From Buxus sempervirens (lineage: Eukaryota > Streptophyta > Magnoliopsida > Buxales > Buxaceae), in contig OX387183.1 of NCBI GenBank assembly GCA_947561395.2, forward strand, positions 35,886,853 through 35,950,852: DNA of 64,000 nt, given 5' to 3'. The position numbers and the translations under genes were made by a program. Shown one piece after another: positions 9,143 through 19,515 of the stretch. Position 1 is the stretch's first letter. Every line of letters begins with the position of its first letter. Below the pieces are notes generated by a model. That model was given only the letters and a program-made list of their open reading frames with translations, had not been told where the DNA came from and made no database searches.

Positions 9143-11663
9143 GATGAAACCGAAGTAAACTCACCAGGGACATTAGGAGCAGGAACAGGAGCCATCACTA
9201 GAGATGAGGTACCAACGGGATTCGCAGCAGCATCAGGAATAGGAGATGCAACCGGGTCAGGAACAACAGCCGAGATGTCCTCGGGATCAGCAGCCCGAAT
9301 CGGAGACAGGCCAGAAACAGGAGAGTCTGGCTCAACTGTGACATCATGATCAGGGACCGGATCCTGAAAAAGTCAAACAGTTCATATCAGAACAGCAGGG
9401 AAACATAGAAATGAAAAAAATGGAGTTGTAAAGAACTATAAACCTGTCATGTCCCGAGCTCGGCCTCCAAGTATGAAATCCGGTTGTCCCTCTCAGAGAT
9501 CTGGCTGTCCCTCTCTAGGATCAAAGCCTCTAGCTCTCTGATCCGTGCATCTCTCTGGGCCACGGTCGCATCATGCTCAACGATCATATCATTGACTGTG
9601 GCCCGCTGACTCCGGAACCGGTCCCAAAGAGCATTCAACTCCTTTACCTGCCAATAAGAATGGGATTCGAGTCATAAATACAAAATTGAAGGAAATGAGA
9701 TGAAAAATGCTGGCCGTAAACTTACAGTGTCATCATGGACCCGGATAAAAATCCCACCTATCTCAGTCACCCCGGCACGGATGGACCGGTCCATCAGATA
9801 GCCGATAGATACTTTCTGGATCCACTCATCGTAATCCCCAGCTACTGTAAGTGCCTCTGCATCCTCCCACTGATCAAACTGTGCAACATCGAATCCAGGC
9901 AGGAGGATGGTAGGACCAACAGGAGGTGGATGAACGGGAATGCGAGGGGCGCTAGCATGCTGAAAGTACAGGCACTCACCTAAGTACATGATCCCACCAA
10001 GTCTCCCAATGAAACACTGGTAGGAGTGGCGTCGCACATCTCGCTCGAAAGCATCCTGTACCATCTCCTAACGAGCAACCTCGTCATCCACATCCTGGAA
10101 GCGAGCCAGTATAAGCTGCAATCAAATAAAGAGTGTCAAATACAAGGGCAGTTTTGAGGAAAACAGAATATTGAAGGGTGAGGAAAATTTACATTAGAGC
10201 AGCGAGAGCGGTCTAAGTGCACCCAAGCAGATAGTGGCTGGCTCCTATCCGCGTCCCTCTCAAGAACAGACCACCGTATAGCTACGGGGAACTCTGCTGC
10301 ACTGGGCACAAGGGAAGGGCGGAATTATGTCATGTGTGTGTACATGAATATCTGGTAAGGAAAGAAAACAAGTTAGAAGAAGATAAAATAATTTTTAAAA
10401 GAAATTAAGCAAAAATATTCCTTACCTGTAAGATTTGCCAGAAAAATCGGCAGCTGATACCATCGCCTCTCGGAGCAGCCAGACCTCGAATAACTCAACT
10501 CAGTCCAGCTAATGTAGTCCCATATATCAACCGGCTCCATGCTAGCCGCCTGGTCTGCTGGAGATCTCTCAGGACATCAAAAAAGACAAGACTGACCGAT
10601 GTTGTATCCTCCTGGAAGAAGCAGCTACCAAGCATCAACAGAAAGACATGTCGGAATAGAGGGACGAAACTGTCATGATCCTCAGCAATAGTAGCATGCC
10701 TCCGGTCAAGGTGATCAATAATGTTGCTATGTAACTAGCTGATAGAGATCCGACCACTCCTGCCATCCCAAGCATCCTCAGGAAGAACCTCGTACCCTAA
10801 CAGGGTGTAAATATCCACAGCTGAAGGGCGCTCCATCTCTATAGTCCTCCCCGTCAAGGGAATGCTGGTAATCATCACAAAATCAGAGGGACAGATCCCA
10901 ATCTCTACATCTGGCAGATGAAAGGACTGAGTATCAGGGAAATACTGCTCCGTCATGGCATAAATGAGAAGACGATCGACTCGAAATGAAGGGATGAGTA
11001 GAAAATGATCGAAGCGACATCTGCGGAACTCTTGTCTGAGTCCGGGAGAAAGAGTCTGATATAGCTCACAGACCCAACTACCTTGTAGATGAGAGGGGGG
11101 ATACTGAAGAGAAACATCTGCTCGGACACACATCGAAGGATGATGATCCAACCCACTGAGAAGCTCAGTGTCCTGAACAGATGCTCGCAACTCCTCAGGG
11201 AAGACTAAACGGAACCCCCTGGCATCACCCCCAGGGGCTTGATCCTGAACTGCACCTCTGGCCCTACCACGTCCTTGGCCTCTGGCATGGCCTCTCTTAC
11301 CCTCATAAGTCTGATTCGGAACTCGGCCCCTACCTCGGCCTCGTCCTCTACCTCTAATGGCCTCCTCTGCCTAATCTCCATCTCGGCCTCAACCTCGGCC
11401 TCTCCCACGACCTCGAGCGAGAGCCACAACGGGTTAAAATTCAAAAGCATGAAATATGAAGGTTTGTGTAGAAAAAAATAGGAAGAGGGAAAAGAAAAAA
11501 TTGGGAAGCCTACCTCAGCAGAGCCCTCTCCAAAGCTTTCTCTAAAATCATCCAATGGATCAGAAAGGGTGGCACTCTGATCGGAATCAATCCTAGCAGG
11601 GGACGAAGAGGGCTGATCAGCTAGATCAGCCTCCTCTCGCACACGAGAGCGATCTCTAGCCAT

Positions 11664-12990
11664 CTACGGGAAACAGGGAGATTTTTCTGCTTAAGTTTTC
11701 TATCTAATTGGCTATCAAAAATTTTGAATGCCAAGATTGTCTAAATCCTGAATATCTCTACAAAAATTTAATCTTTCATAATTTGTTTTCAGGACTACCA
11801 AATAAGGAAAAAGGTACAAGGTGCACAAGGTGAAAAGATTAACATTGCAACAAGAATTGCATGCAATTAATCTCATAGTATCTCAGGTCACAAATCAAGA
11901 ATTGTAAGCATGCTTCAAAGACTACCGAGATGCCAAATTTGGGGTGGTCATGCGAAGTATAACATGGGATCTATAAAGCAAGGACTACCCAAGGGCACAA
12001 GACCCTAGCAGTCAAAGCACCACCTTCATCGAAGGCATGCTAAAATCAGATTGAGAAAAACAGATCATAGCGTGGTATTTGGAAATCTGAATTTTTTTCA
12101 CCACTGGCAATTCAAAAGCATTGGAAAAATGTGCAATTCAGTGGAAAAATCCGAAGTTCCCAGATACTGTCAATTTAAAGGCAATCAGTCTTAAAGGAAT
12201 TGCAGATCAGGAATTAGCAGGACAGAGTGGAAAGCCAAAGCAAATAGTAGAAAAAAAAATCCCAGCATGATATCAGCAATTCAGAGATACAAAGCATGAG
12301 AAGCATACAATCCAAAAAGCATGCAATCAGCAATTCAATGAATGCCACCGGCAGGCAATCCAAAGTTCTTGGATACTATCAATTCAAGGGTATCACCAAA
12401 GAAACAAGCCACTGTTATCAGGAATCATAGACCAGGAATTGGCAAGTCAAAGCAAATTGCAGAAAAAGAAAAAGAAAAAACAACATGGCATTAAGTCTGA
12501 AAATTCTATCATCAACAGTATGGGAAATGAAAATTTTGAGAATCATGCCATGAATAATTCATCCAAAATTATCAGTATGCAAGGATTTAATGGCAAGTGC
12601 AAAAATCTGAAAGTTTCAAATGTGTTCACTGACCCGGTTTGATGAAAGAACAGTGTGGAGTCAGGCGTCTAGTTGCAAGGGCGAATTCGAAGTAGCAAGG
12701 AGCAAGTTGCCGGAACCCAAAGACAGTCACTGTAGCCTGCACGATGGCGTCGGATGGGGGAGTTGTCGCTAAAGTTGAAGAGAACAAGGGATTAAACAGA
12801 ATCCGAAAATGGGCTAGGGCTTGGCAATAAGCAAATGTCGGAATCAAAGGAGGTTGCCGGAGTTTGCAAGAAGTCACCGGAAATTGCTGGAAAAGAAGGG
12901 GAGGAGTGTTCGTCGTCGGAGAAGAAGAAGATGTGTCCGCCCTTGTTAATCGGAGAAGAAGAAAAAGAAGTGAGGGTCGTGGTCTTACGC
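11664..12990 (-). other. Putative leader and first intron of the antisense PMD gene
   Basis: Upstream of the ATG at 11663 the minus strand shows an acceptor-like TTTCCCGTAG directly before ATGGC. Further up, at about 12640-12985, is a CT-rich stretch with many TTCTTCTTC and CTCCGG motifs, like a plant 5' leader, just downstream of the TATA box at 12996. The part between (11680-12640) is AT-rich with repeated GCAATTCA-like words and no coding signal. The arrangement suggests a leader exon and a large 5' UTR intron; the donor was not fixed. Confidence 0.45.
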
Positions 12991-12995
12991 GACTG

Positions 12996-13001
12996 TATAT
13001 A
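12996..13001 (-). promoter_or_regulatory. TATA box of the antisense PMD gene
   Basis: GGTTATATACAG on the minus strand, immediately downstream of dyad array 2. The same TATA-like word follows the array in copy 2 near 18656. Confidence 0.5.
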
Positions 13002-13008
13002 ACCTATT

Positions 13009-13072
13009 GTATCCGACGAATCATGTCAGATACAAATAAAAGTGTTGATATCTGACCAAATGCGTCGGATAC
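13009..13072. repeat. Dyad array 2 (2 units, period 39 bp)
   Basis: Units at 13009 (GTATCCGAC to GTCAGATAC) and 13048 (ATATCTGAC to GTCGGATAC), each 25 bp. Lies directly upstream, in minus-strand sense, of the TATA box at 12996. Confidence 0.88.
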
Positions 13073-13076
13073 AAAA

Positions 13077-13202
13077 GAAAGCAGAAAAAAAGAGAAAAAA
13101 GAGAAAAAGGAAAAGAAAAAGAGATAAAAAAGAAAAAGAGAAAAATAAAAGGAGGGAAAGAAAAAAAAAGAGAGAAAAGAAAAAATGGAAAAAGAAAAAA
13201 AA
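13077..13202 (+). repeat. Homopurine (A/G) tract
   Basis: About 125 bases almost entirely A and G. Equivalent tracts lie at 18735-18822 in copy 2 and at about 62900-63010 in copy 3. Lysine-rich open frames across it are artefacts. Confidence 0.85.
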
Positions 13203-13491
13203 TGTGTTGGTCAAAAAGGGAAATATTCAGTCAGTTTCTTTAAACATGGTTTGCTGCAAAATCTATTATTTTCAAAAAAATCCTATTTTTGGGCTTAAAA
13301 TCCACTTCATAGCCACAAGAGCTCAGTGGAATTTAAGACAACTTGGAGAAATGCCCCCTTTAAGTTAGGGCTTTTTGGCAAATCTTCACCCAAAATTATT
13401 TTACAAAGTTAAATTGAACCAAGCAAATCATGGTTAAGGAAGCACAATTTGGGTTTGTCTAATCTTTGCAGCTCATTGCTTTGCAATTCCC

Positions 13492-13506
13492 GCAAAGAGG
13501 GACAGT
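13492..13506 (+). promoter_or_regulatory. Polypurine tract of Tat copy 1
   Basis: GCAAAGAGGGACAG directly precedes the 3' LTR start TGTAGACACC. The same tract stands before the LTRs at 19125 and 63427. It would prime plus-strand DNA synthesis. Confidence 0.8.
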
Positions 13507-13617
13507 TGTAGACACCCCAAATTGCGCTAAGAAAATAATGAATAATTGGCCAAAACAGTAAAAAACAATTTGTTTTCTTGTAACCAACACTGAATTTCGG
13601 TTGAAGCACTCTTCCTT

Positions 13618-13759
13618 GTATCCGACAGAAGTCATCGGATACAAGCAAGTGTTTTTATATCCAACAGAAGTCATCGGATACAAGAAAGTATTATTGTATC
13701 CGACGACATTTGTCGGATATAAATATGTTCCCTTATATCCGACCTGAGTTGTTGGATAC
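13618..13759. repeat. Dyad array 3 in the LTR of copy 1 (4 units, period 39 bp)
   Basis: Units start at 13618, 13657, 13696 and 13735, exactly 39 bp apart. The third is nearly perfect: GTATCCGAC, 7-nt centre, GTCGGATAT. The array is 167 bp upstream of the LTR TATA box. Confidence 0.92.
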
Positions 13760-13925
13760 AAGGATTTTGCTCAAAATTAGGGTTTCCCCAAAGTTTTCAC
13801 TTTTTATTGTCTTATCCCTTATTTAAGAAGCGGAAATCTTGGAAATAACCTAAGGGTTAAGTGGGAGAATGCTAGACACTTCCTTGTGTCTACCATTAGG
13901 GTTCCCCTTAACCCTAGCCTTTGCT

Positions 13926-13933
13926 TATAAATA
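13926..13933 (+). promoter_or_regulatory. TATA box of the Tat LTR, copy 1
   Basis: TATAAATA followed by GGAGGCC, conserved at the same place in the LTRs of copy 2 (19508) and copy 3 (63837). Presumed promoter of the sense transcript. Confidence 0.7.
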
Positions 13934-14104
13934 GGAGGCCCCTACTCAAGCAAATGGCTATAAGTTGGAGATTGAAGAGCTCCAAGTGAAGAAGGGAACC
14001 GCTGCTGCATTGCTCCCAGAAACCCAGGTAAGCCTGGAACTTCTTTATTTTTCTGTTTTTACATTCTAGGGTTAGATCTTTCTTCTACCTTTCTGTAGAA
14101 TAAT

Positions 14105-14371
14105 GGCCTACTCTTTGTGCTTGAAACCCCTTTCCCTACTCAAAGTACCTCGAGACTCCCTCTAGCCGTAAAACGTGAAGGGGGATCTAGGGGAAACGAG
14201 ATTGGGAATTGATCCTTAGTCATAGAACCCTCTTGAATGGCCTATTGTTGTGTGAAAACCCCTTCTATACTCAAAGTACCTCAAGACTATCTCGAAACCG
14301 TAAAACGTGGAGAGATAACTAGGGAAAACGAGAATGGGGATGGAACCCTAGACATAGAACCCCCTTTGATT
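14105..14371 (+). repeat. 134-bp imperfect tandem duplication in the Tat LTR
   Basis: Two units, both GGCCTA..., TACTCAAAGTACCTC..., CCGTAAAACGTG..., CATAGAACCC. The same duplication is in copy 2 (units at 19688 and 19821), so it is a feature of the family. Confidence 0.8.
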
Positions 14372-15901
14372 AATGTGCTATATGTTGTGATGATTGAAGA
14401 GATGACTTTTTGCACATGCACACATCGCACTCGTTTTGTCGGAATCGGCTTGTATTTTGGATCTATCGTATTCATTGTGATAGATATGAAATAAATGGCC
14501 CCAAGCATTTCTGGGACATTTCTTAATGATTTTCAAGCAAGTTTATCTTTGATTATTGAAGACCTCATGGTCTAACCTCTCGGTTTTGGGCATCTTTGCT
14601 CCATTTTACGGTTTTTGGCATATTCTCTCCAATCGAAGAGAATGGTGAGCCAAAGTCATGCCCTATTTCCTCTTGGAGGTTTTTCAATACTTTTTCAAAT
14701 GATTTTGGTTTGGATTGCACGGATTACACACACTTGATCACTGTTTTGGGTTGATTTTACTTAAAAATGGCAAAACTTGACAACATCTGTACCCTAACTT
14801 CGGACACTCATAACTTCATCATCCAGATGAATTTTGGAGTGATTCCAAAAACATGTAAAAGATGAGACTGTCTAGTTCATGTCTGTAAAATTTCAGCCAT
14901 TTTTATCGAGCGGATTTTTGACACCATTCGATCAAAGTCGACAAGTCAGTTCAGGCCAGATTTCTGAACTTGTCACTTTGAATGAGCACCATCTGCTCGA
15001 TTTAAGTTCGATTTGAGTGATTTTGGTTTCTGTGTTTTCCTTTGGGAGTCTACTTTCAAATTCAATTGGTTTCACAATTTTTTTGATTTCATTTGTGTCT
15101 TGTGTGACTGATTTACTCAGAACTGCCCCATAGCATAATTCTGTGCTGATCTGTGATCCTCTCGGCATGTTCGTGAGGTCACACAAGTCACATCCAAATG
15201 GAGTTTGGTGTGAGGCCTATTTCATTTGAAAGATGCACTACATACTTCATTCATGCAAATTTTCACGGATTTATATGGAGCCAATCTCCCCAAATGAATT
15301 TCCAAAGTTGCCCACTGATTACTTTTATTGATTTACAACAGCAGATTTCAAATGAGCATAACTCTTAGGGTTTTAACCGGATTTAATTGAAAATTTTCCT
15401 GAGTCTTCTATTTATCATAATCTTTCAAATGGATTTGGTTTGATTTAATTTGAATTTGATTTGAATGATTTATGGTCAAATGGCTCCATCTTTTACCAAA
15501 CTTTCTGGATTTGTCTTAACTTGTTTGTGTTCAAGTTTTGCTTTGATTTCTATTTAATAGTGATGTCCTAGAAGTGATACTTACATAAAAGAGGATCTGG
15601 AATTCATTGGACTTCTCATTTGGAGATATCATACATGTGTTTGAATCTTTTTAAGCTTTTTGATTATTTTAATTAGCAAGCCTTCTTTATTTTGAACATG
15701 AACAATACTTGGCAACCACCTTGTATGGGTGAACAGGGGTGCCTAACACCTTCCCCCGTTCATAATCTAATCCCCTTACCCATCTCTAGATTTTATTTTC
15801 AAGTAGAGTTATTTTACTCTAGAATAGTGGCGACTCTCCCATTTTATGAATCCCGTGTGATGACCGGAAAGCCACTGGATTGATTTTTCCCATGTCTCAC
15901 A

Positions 15902-17649
15902 GCCCCTCTGCATCCTCCCATTGATCAAACTGGTCAATATTAAACCCAGGTAGGAGGGTGGTGGGACCAACAGGAGGAGGAGGAGGAACGGTAATGTGAG
16001 GTACGCCAGTGTGCTGATAGTACAGGCGCTCTCCTAGATACATAACCCTACCAAGCCTCCCAAGGAAGCACTGATAGGGCTGACGTTGGAGATCCCGATC
16101 AAAAGCCCCTATGAGCTCACAGGCCACCCCATCATCCACATCCTCAAAGCGGGCTGATAAAAGCTGCATAGAAGAAAAAAGAATGTCAGAAATAAACAAG
16201 GCATGAAAGAAAGAGAAAAGAAATAAAGGTTTAAGGAAGTTTACATCGGATCGTCGGGCTCGGTCCAAATGAACCAGAGCGGTACGAGGCTGACTCCTAT
16301 CGGTGTCTCTATCCAACACGGACCACCGTATGGCAACAGGAAACTCAGCAGCACCAAGCACAGGGGATGGACGGAAATAAGTCATATAGGTATACATAAA
16401 TACCTGGCAAAAGAGAAATCGGTCAAGGATAAAGAAGATAAAATTTTTGGGGATAAGAAAAAGCAGATGTATCTAGTACCTGCAGGATCTGCCAGAAGAA
16501 TCGGCAACTAACACCATCACCCCTCGAAGCGGCCAAACCTCGAACCACTCGGGATAATCCAGCCAGGATGGTCCCATATATAAGCCGACCCCATGCTAAC
16601 TGCCTGGTCTGGCGGAAATCTCTCAGGGCATCCAGAAAGAGAGGACTAACACCAGTCGTGTCCTCCTGGAAGAAGCAACTCCCAAGCATCAGCAAGAAAA
16701 CATGTCGGAAAATAGGTGCGAAAGCGGCGTCATCCCCGGTAATGGTCTCATTCCTCCTATGAAAGTGATCAGTAAGGCTCTGTCGTAGCCAACTGATAGA
16801 AAGGCGGCTGCTCCTCCTGTCTCAAGCATCATTGGGCAGGATCTCGTAACCTAGGAGAGAACTGATGTCTGCATCTGAAAGCCGGTCCATCGCTATAGAC
16901 CGCCCCACCAGAGAGATGCCGGTGATCATGACAAAGTCCGAAGGACGAATCCCCAACTCAACATATGGCAGATGGAAGGACTGTGTGTCGGGGAAGTATC
17001 GCTCCATCATGGGCAAAGATGAGAGGGCGGTCAGCTTGGAACGACGGGATACGGAGAAAATAGTCAAAGCGGCACCTACTGAACTCGCGCCTAAGTGCTA
17101 GAGAAAGCGTCTGAACTAACTCACTGAACCTCCTCCAACTGCCTTGTAGATGCGAAGGACGATATGGGAGACGAACATCAGAACGGATGCACATAAAGGG
17201 GTGGCGGTCCAAGCCACTAACGAGCTCTGTATCATGAACAGACGTTCTCAACTCCTCTGAGACCTCCAAACGGAAGTCTAAGGCAAAGCCCTCCTGACCT
17301 GAAGCTCCAACCCAACCTCGGCCCCTCTCTCTGGCTCGGCTTCAGCCCCTCTCTCCAACTCTACCTCAGCCTCTCTCTCTGCCTCTACCCCCGACCTCGA
17401 GTGGGAGCCACAACGGGCTAAAAGTCAAAAACATGAGGTGAGAAGGTTTGGTTAAGGAGAAATACGAGGAGAGAAAAGAAGAAAGGACAAGTGGCCTACT
17501 TCAGCAGAACCCTCTCCAGAGCTCTCTCTGGAATCATCCAACGGCTCAAATAGGGTGGCGCTCTGGTCAGAATCAATCCTAGCCCGCAAGGAAGAGGGCT
17601 GATCAGCTGGATCAACCTCCTCTAGCACATGAGAACGGCCTCTAGCCAT
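15902..17649 (-). pseudogene. Antisense PMD gene of Tat copy 2 (3' part lost)
   Basis: Minus-strand gene starting MARGRSHVLEE at 17649, closely matching the copy 1 product. Exon 1 ends near 17500 at SAE followed by GTAGGC. Exon 2 begins near 17420 after TTTTTGACTTTTAG, an intact acceptor where copy 1 has TTTTAA. Then come RTSVHDTELVSGLDRHPF, RYFPDTQSFHLPYVELGI and DFVMITGISLVGR (the PMD core), with a frameshift near 17020, then SCRFFWQILQ before the second intron. The fourth exon (ARFEDVDDGV..., YQCFLGRLGRVMYLGERLYYQ) is cut at 15902 by the insertion of copy 1. Non-functional, but useful for fixing exon borders. Confidence 0.75.
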
Positions 17650-18655
17650 CTACAGGCAACAGGGAAGTATTTTAAGTTTCTGTTTAAGTGTTCAATGATT
17701 TATCTGAAATTTAGATTTCAACCCCTAGGTGTTCTCACTTCCAATATTTTTCTGATTCTAAGAATCTCTATAAGATTTAATTTCTCCTAATTTGTTGTAA
17801 TTTCAGGATTATCAGATATAATCGGAAAAGCAGGAAGATATGCAATTCAAAGTCCACAACAGAAGGAAAATCAGGTCAAAGATGCATTTGATGGCATCAA
17901 TGTGCAAAACTACTTTGGCAATCATCAAAATGCAGCAATAAGGGCAAAAATTATCCAAAGGCAAATCATGGAAAAGTCTTGACAGAGGGAGCTTCACATT
18001 ACTAAAGTTAGACATATGGCGGAAAAGGGAAGAAGAACAAATTATATCATGGTATTTGGAAATCTGAAAGTAAACATTTTCCATCACTGGCAATCAAGAA
18101 GCATTTCATGCAATTCAACAAGCAAATCACCATTGGCAGGCAATACAATGTTCTTGGTTGCTCTCAATTGGAGAGCATGGTTGGCAAATAGATTTTTTAT
18201 CTAATCAAGAACCACTAAGATTCAAGCATCAAGCGAGTCTACACAGCAAGAAAAATATGGCTTACCAATACTGTCTGATGGTGATAACAATGGAGTGATG
18301 AGTGTCTGACTGCAAATGGGAAGTTAGATTGGCAAAGAGTAGTGAACGTTGCCTAGAAAAAGTCACCGGAGCTTGTGCAATGGCGTCAAACAGCAAGGAA
18401 GCCGCTTGGAGGAAAAGAAAGCAAGGGTTTGAACGAAAACCCCAAAATGCTCAGGTAGAGCTTGAGAACGATTCCTCACCGGAATTAGCAGGGAATCGCC
18501 GGAGTTAAGAGCTGTCATCGGCAGCAATGGAAATCGCCGGAGTCAATGGAAGTCGCCGGGAAATCGAGCGTCACATTCAGGAACAAAGGTTGGTGTCCGG
18601 GGGTTGCGTTCGTCGAAGAAGAAAAAGGAAGTGAAGAGTCGCGGTCGCTTGCGAC
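17650..18655 (-). other. Leader and intron region of the copy 2 PMD gene
   Basis: Corresponds to 11664-12990 of copy 1. The minus strand has an acceptor-like CCTGTAG before the ATG at 17649 and a leader rich in CGGCGATT words near 18480-18560. No independent gene is supported. Confidence 0.4.
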
Positions 18656-18663
18656 TAAATATA
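18656..18663 (-). promoter_or_regulatory. TATA box of the copy 2 antisense PMD gene
   Basis: GGTTATATTTAG on the minus strand, 8 bp from dyad array 4, at the same position as in copy 1. Confidence 0.5.
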
Positions 18664-18670
18664 ACCTAGT

Positions 18671-18734
18671 GTATCCGACAAATCATGTCGGATACAAATA
18701 GAGGTTTTGATATCTGACTAAATACGTTGGATAC
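18671..18734. repeat. Dyad array 4 (2 units, period 39 bp)
   Basis: Units at 18671 (GTATCCGAC to GTCGGATAC, a perfect dyad) and 18710 (ATATCTGAC to GTTGGATAC). Equivalent to array 2. Confidence 0.9.
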
Positions 18735-19199
18735 AAAAGAAAAACAGAAAAAAAGAGAAAAAAGAAAAAGAGAAAAAAAAAAAAAAGAAAAAAAAGGGAG
18801 AAAAGAAAAGAAAAAAGAAAAAATGTGTGTTGGTCAAAAAGGAAATATTCAGTCAAATTTTTAACATGGCTTGCTGCAAAATCAATTATTTTCAAAAGTC
18901 CTATTTTTGGGCTTAAAATCCACTTCATAGCCACGAGAGCTCAGTGGAATTTAAGACAGCTTGGAGAAATGCCCCCTTAAAGTTAGGGCTTTTTGGAAAA
19001 ACTCCACCCAAAATTATTTTGCAAAATTAAATTGAACCAAGCAAATCATGGTTAAGGAAGCACAATTTGGGTTTGTCTAATCTTTGCAGTTCATTGCTCT
19101 GCAATTCCCACAAAGAGGGGCAGCTATAGACACCCCAAATTGGGCTGAGAAAAAGATGAATAAATTGGCCAAAATCATCAAAAAATAGCTTGCCTTTTT

Positions 19200-19341
19200 G
19201 TAGCCGATACAAAACGTCGGATAAAAGGTTTTTGTTTTGTATCCGACAAAATCCATCGGATACAATAATTTTGTATTGTATCCGACGAATTCTATTGGAT
19301 ACAAGGATTATTACTTGTATCCGACCTGAGTTGTCGGATAC
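19200..19341. repeat. Dyad array 5 in the LTR of copy 2 (4 units, period 39 bp)
   Basis: Units at 19200 (degenerate), 19239, 19278 and 19317, each 39 bp apart. The last is a perfect GTATCCGAC / GTCGGATAC dyad. Confidence 0.9.
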
Positions 19342-19507
19342 AAGTATTTTGCTCAAAATTGAGGAATTCTGAAAGTTTTCACTTTTTACTGTCTTATCCT
19401 TGTTCTAAGGGTGGGAATTCCCAGAAATAACCTTAGGGTTTAAGTTGGTGGATTCTAGACATCATTTTGTGTTTAGCATTAGGGCACCACTTACCCTAGC
19501 CATTGCC

Positions 19508-19515
19508 TATAAATA
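19508..19515 (+). promoter_or_regulatory. TATA box of the Tat LTR, copy 2
   Basis: TATAAATA followed by AGAGGCC, aligned with the TATA box at 13926. Confidence 0.65.

Larger units (their letters stand above)
7525..11663 (-). pseudogene. Antisense plant mobile domain (PMD) gene, Tat copy 1, six exons
   Basis: Minus-strand gene starting MARDRSRVREE at 11663. Proposed exons: 11663-11514, 11433-10426, 10351-10193, 10115-9726, 9647-9447 and 9363-7525, the last split by the copia LTR at 7929-9142. Most junctions are GT-AG (donor CAG/GTAAGG at 10426, acceptor TTGCAG/CTTAT at 10115). Exon 2 has an Arg-Gly-rich stretch (RGRGRGRGR) and then the PMD signature YFPDTQSFHLPDVEIGI, DFVMITSIPLTGR. Exon 5 is coiled coil (ERDSQISERDNRISYLEAEL). 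Exon 6 is Pro/Asp/Glu-rich with a second RG-rich tail, ending in TAG at 7525. Several in-frame stops, some CGA to TGA in the RG box, and a TTTTAA instead of TTTTAG at one acceptor show it is dead. The role of element-borne PMD proteins is unknown. Confidence 0.75.
3789..15901 (+). mobile_element. Tat-clade Ty3/gypsy copy 1: end of pol, antisense gene region, 3' LTR
   Basis: This is the 3' half of a gypsy element. It begins with the last codons of pol, continues through a long region carrying two minus-strand genes, and ends with a polypurine tract and a 2.4-kb 3' LTR. The same order occurs around 61000-64000, where an upstream pol with dual RNase H assigns the family to the Tat clade. The 5' half is outside the window. 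After 15901 the sequence becomes the interior of another copy's PMD gene, so this element inserted into copy 2. Two later insertions interrupt it: a LINE fragment near 4585-5217 and a copia solo LTR at 7929-9142. Confidence 0.85.
13507..15901 (+). mobile_element. 3' LTR of Tat copy 1 (family A)
   Basis: Starts TGTAGACACCCC after the polypurine tract and ends ATGTCTCACA, 2395 bp. The upstream part carries dyad array 3, then a TATA box at 13926, a transcript leader and a 134-bp tandem duplication (units at 14105 and 14239, both beginning GGCCTA). It aligns by eye along its length with the LTR at 19125-21565. The last 80 bases include GTGGCGACTCTCCC. The sequence following the LTR is copy 2's PMD gene. 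Confidence 0.9.

Noticed and set aside
13042-13368. Lysine-rich 108-codon frame
   Set aside because: Pure translation of the A/G tract; no conservation between copies.
13618-13759. Dyad arrays as a CRISPR array
   Set aside because: The regular 25-bp repeat and 14-bp spacing look superficially similar, but the DNA is plant nuclear, the spacers are far too short and recur between copies, and no cas genes exist.
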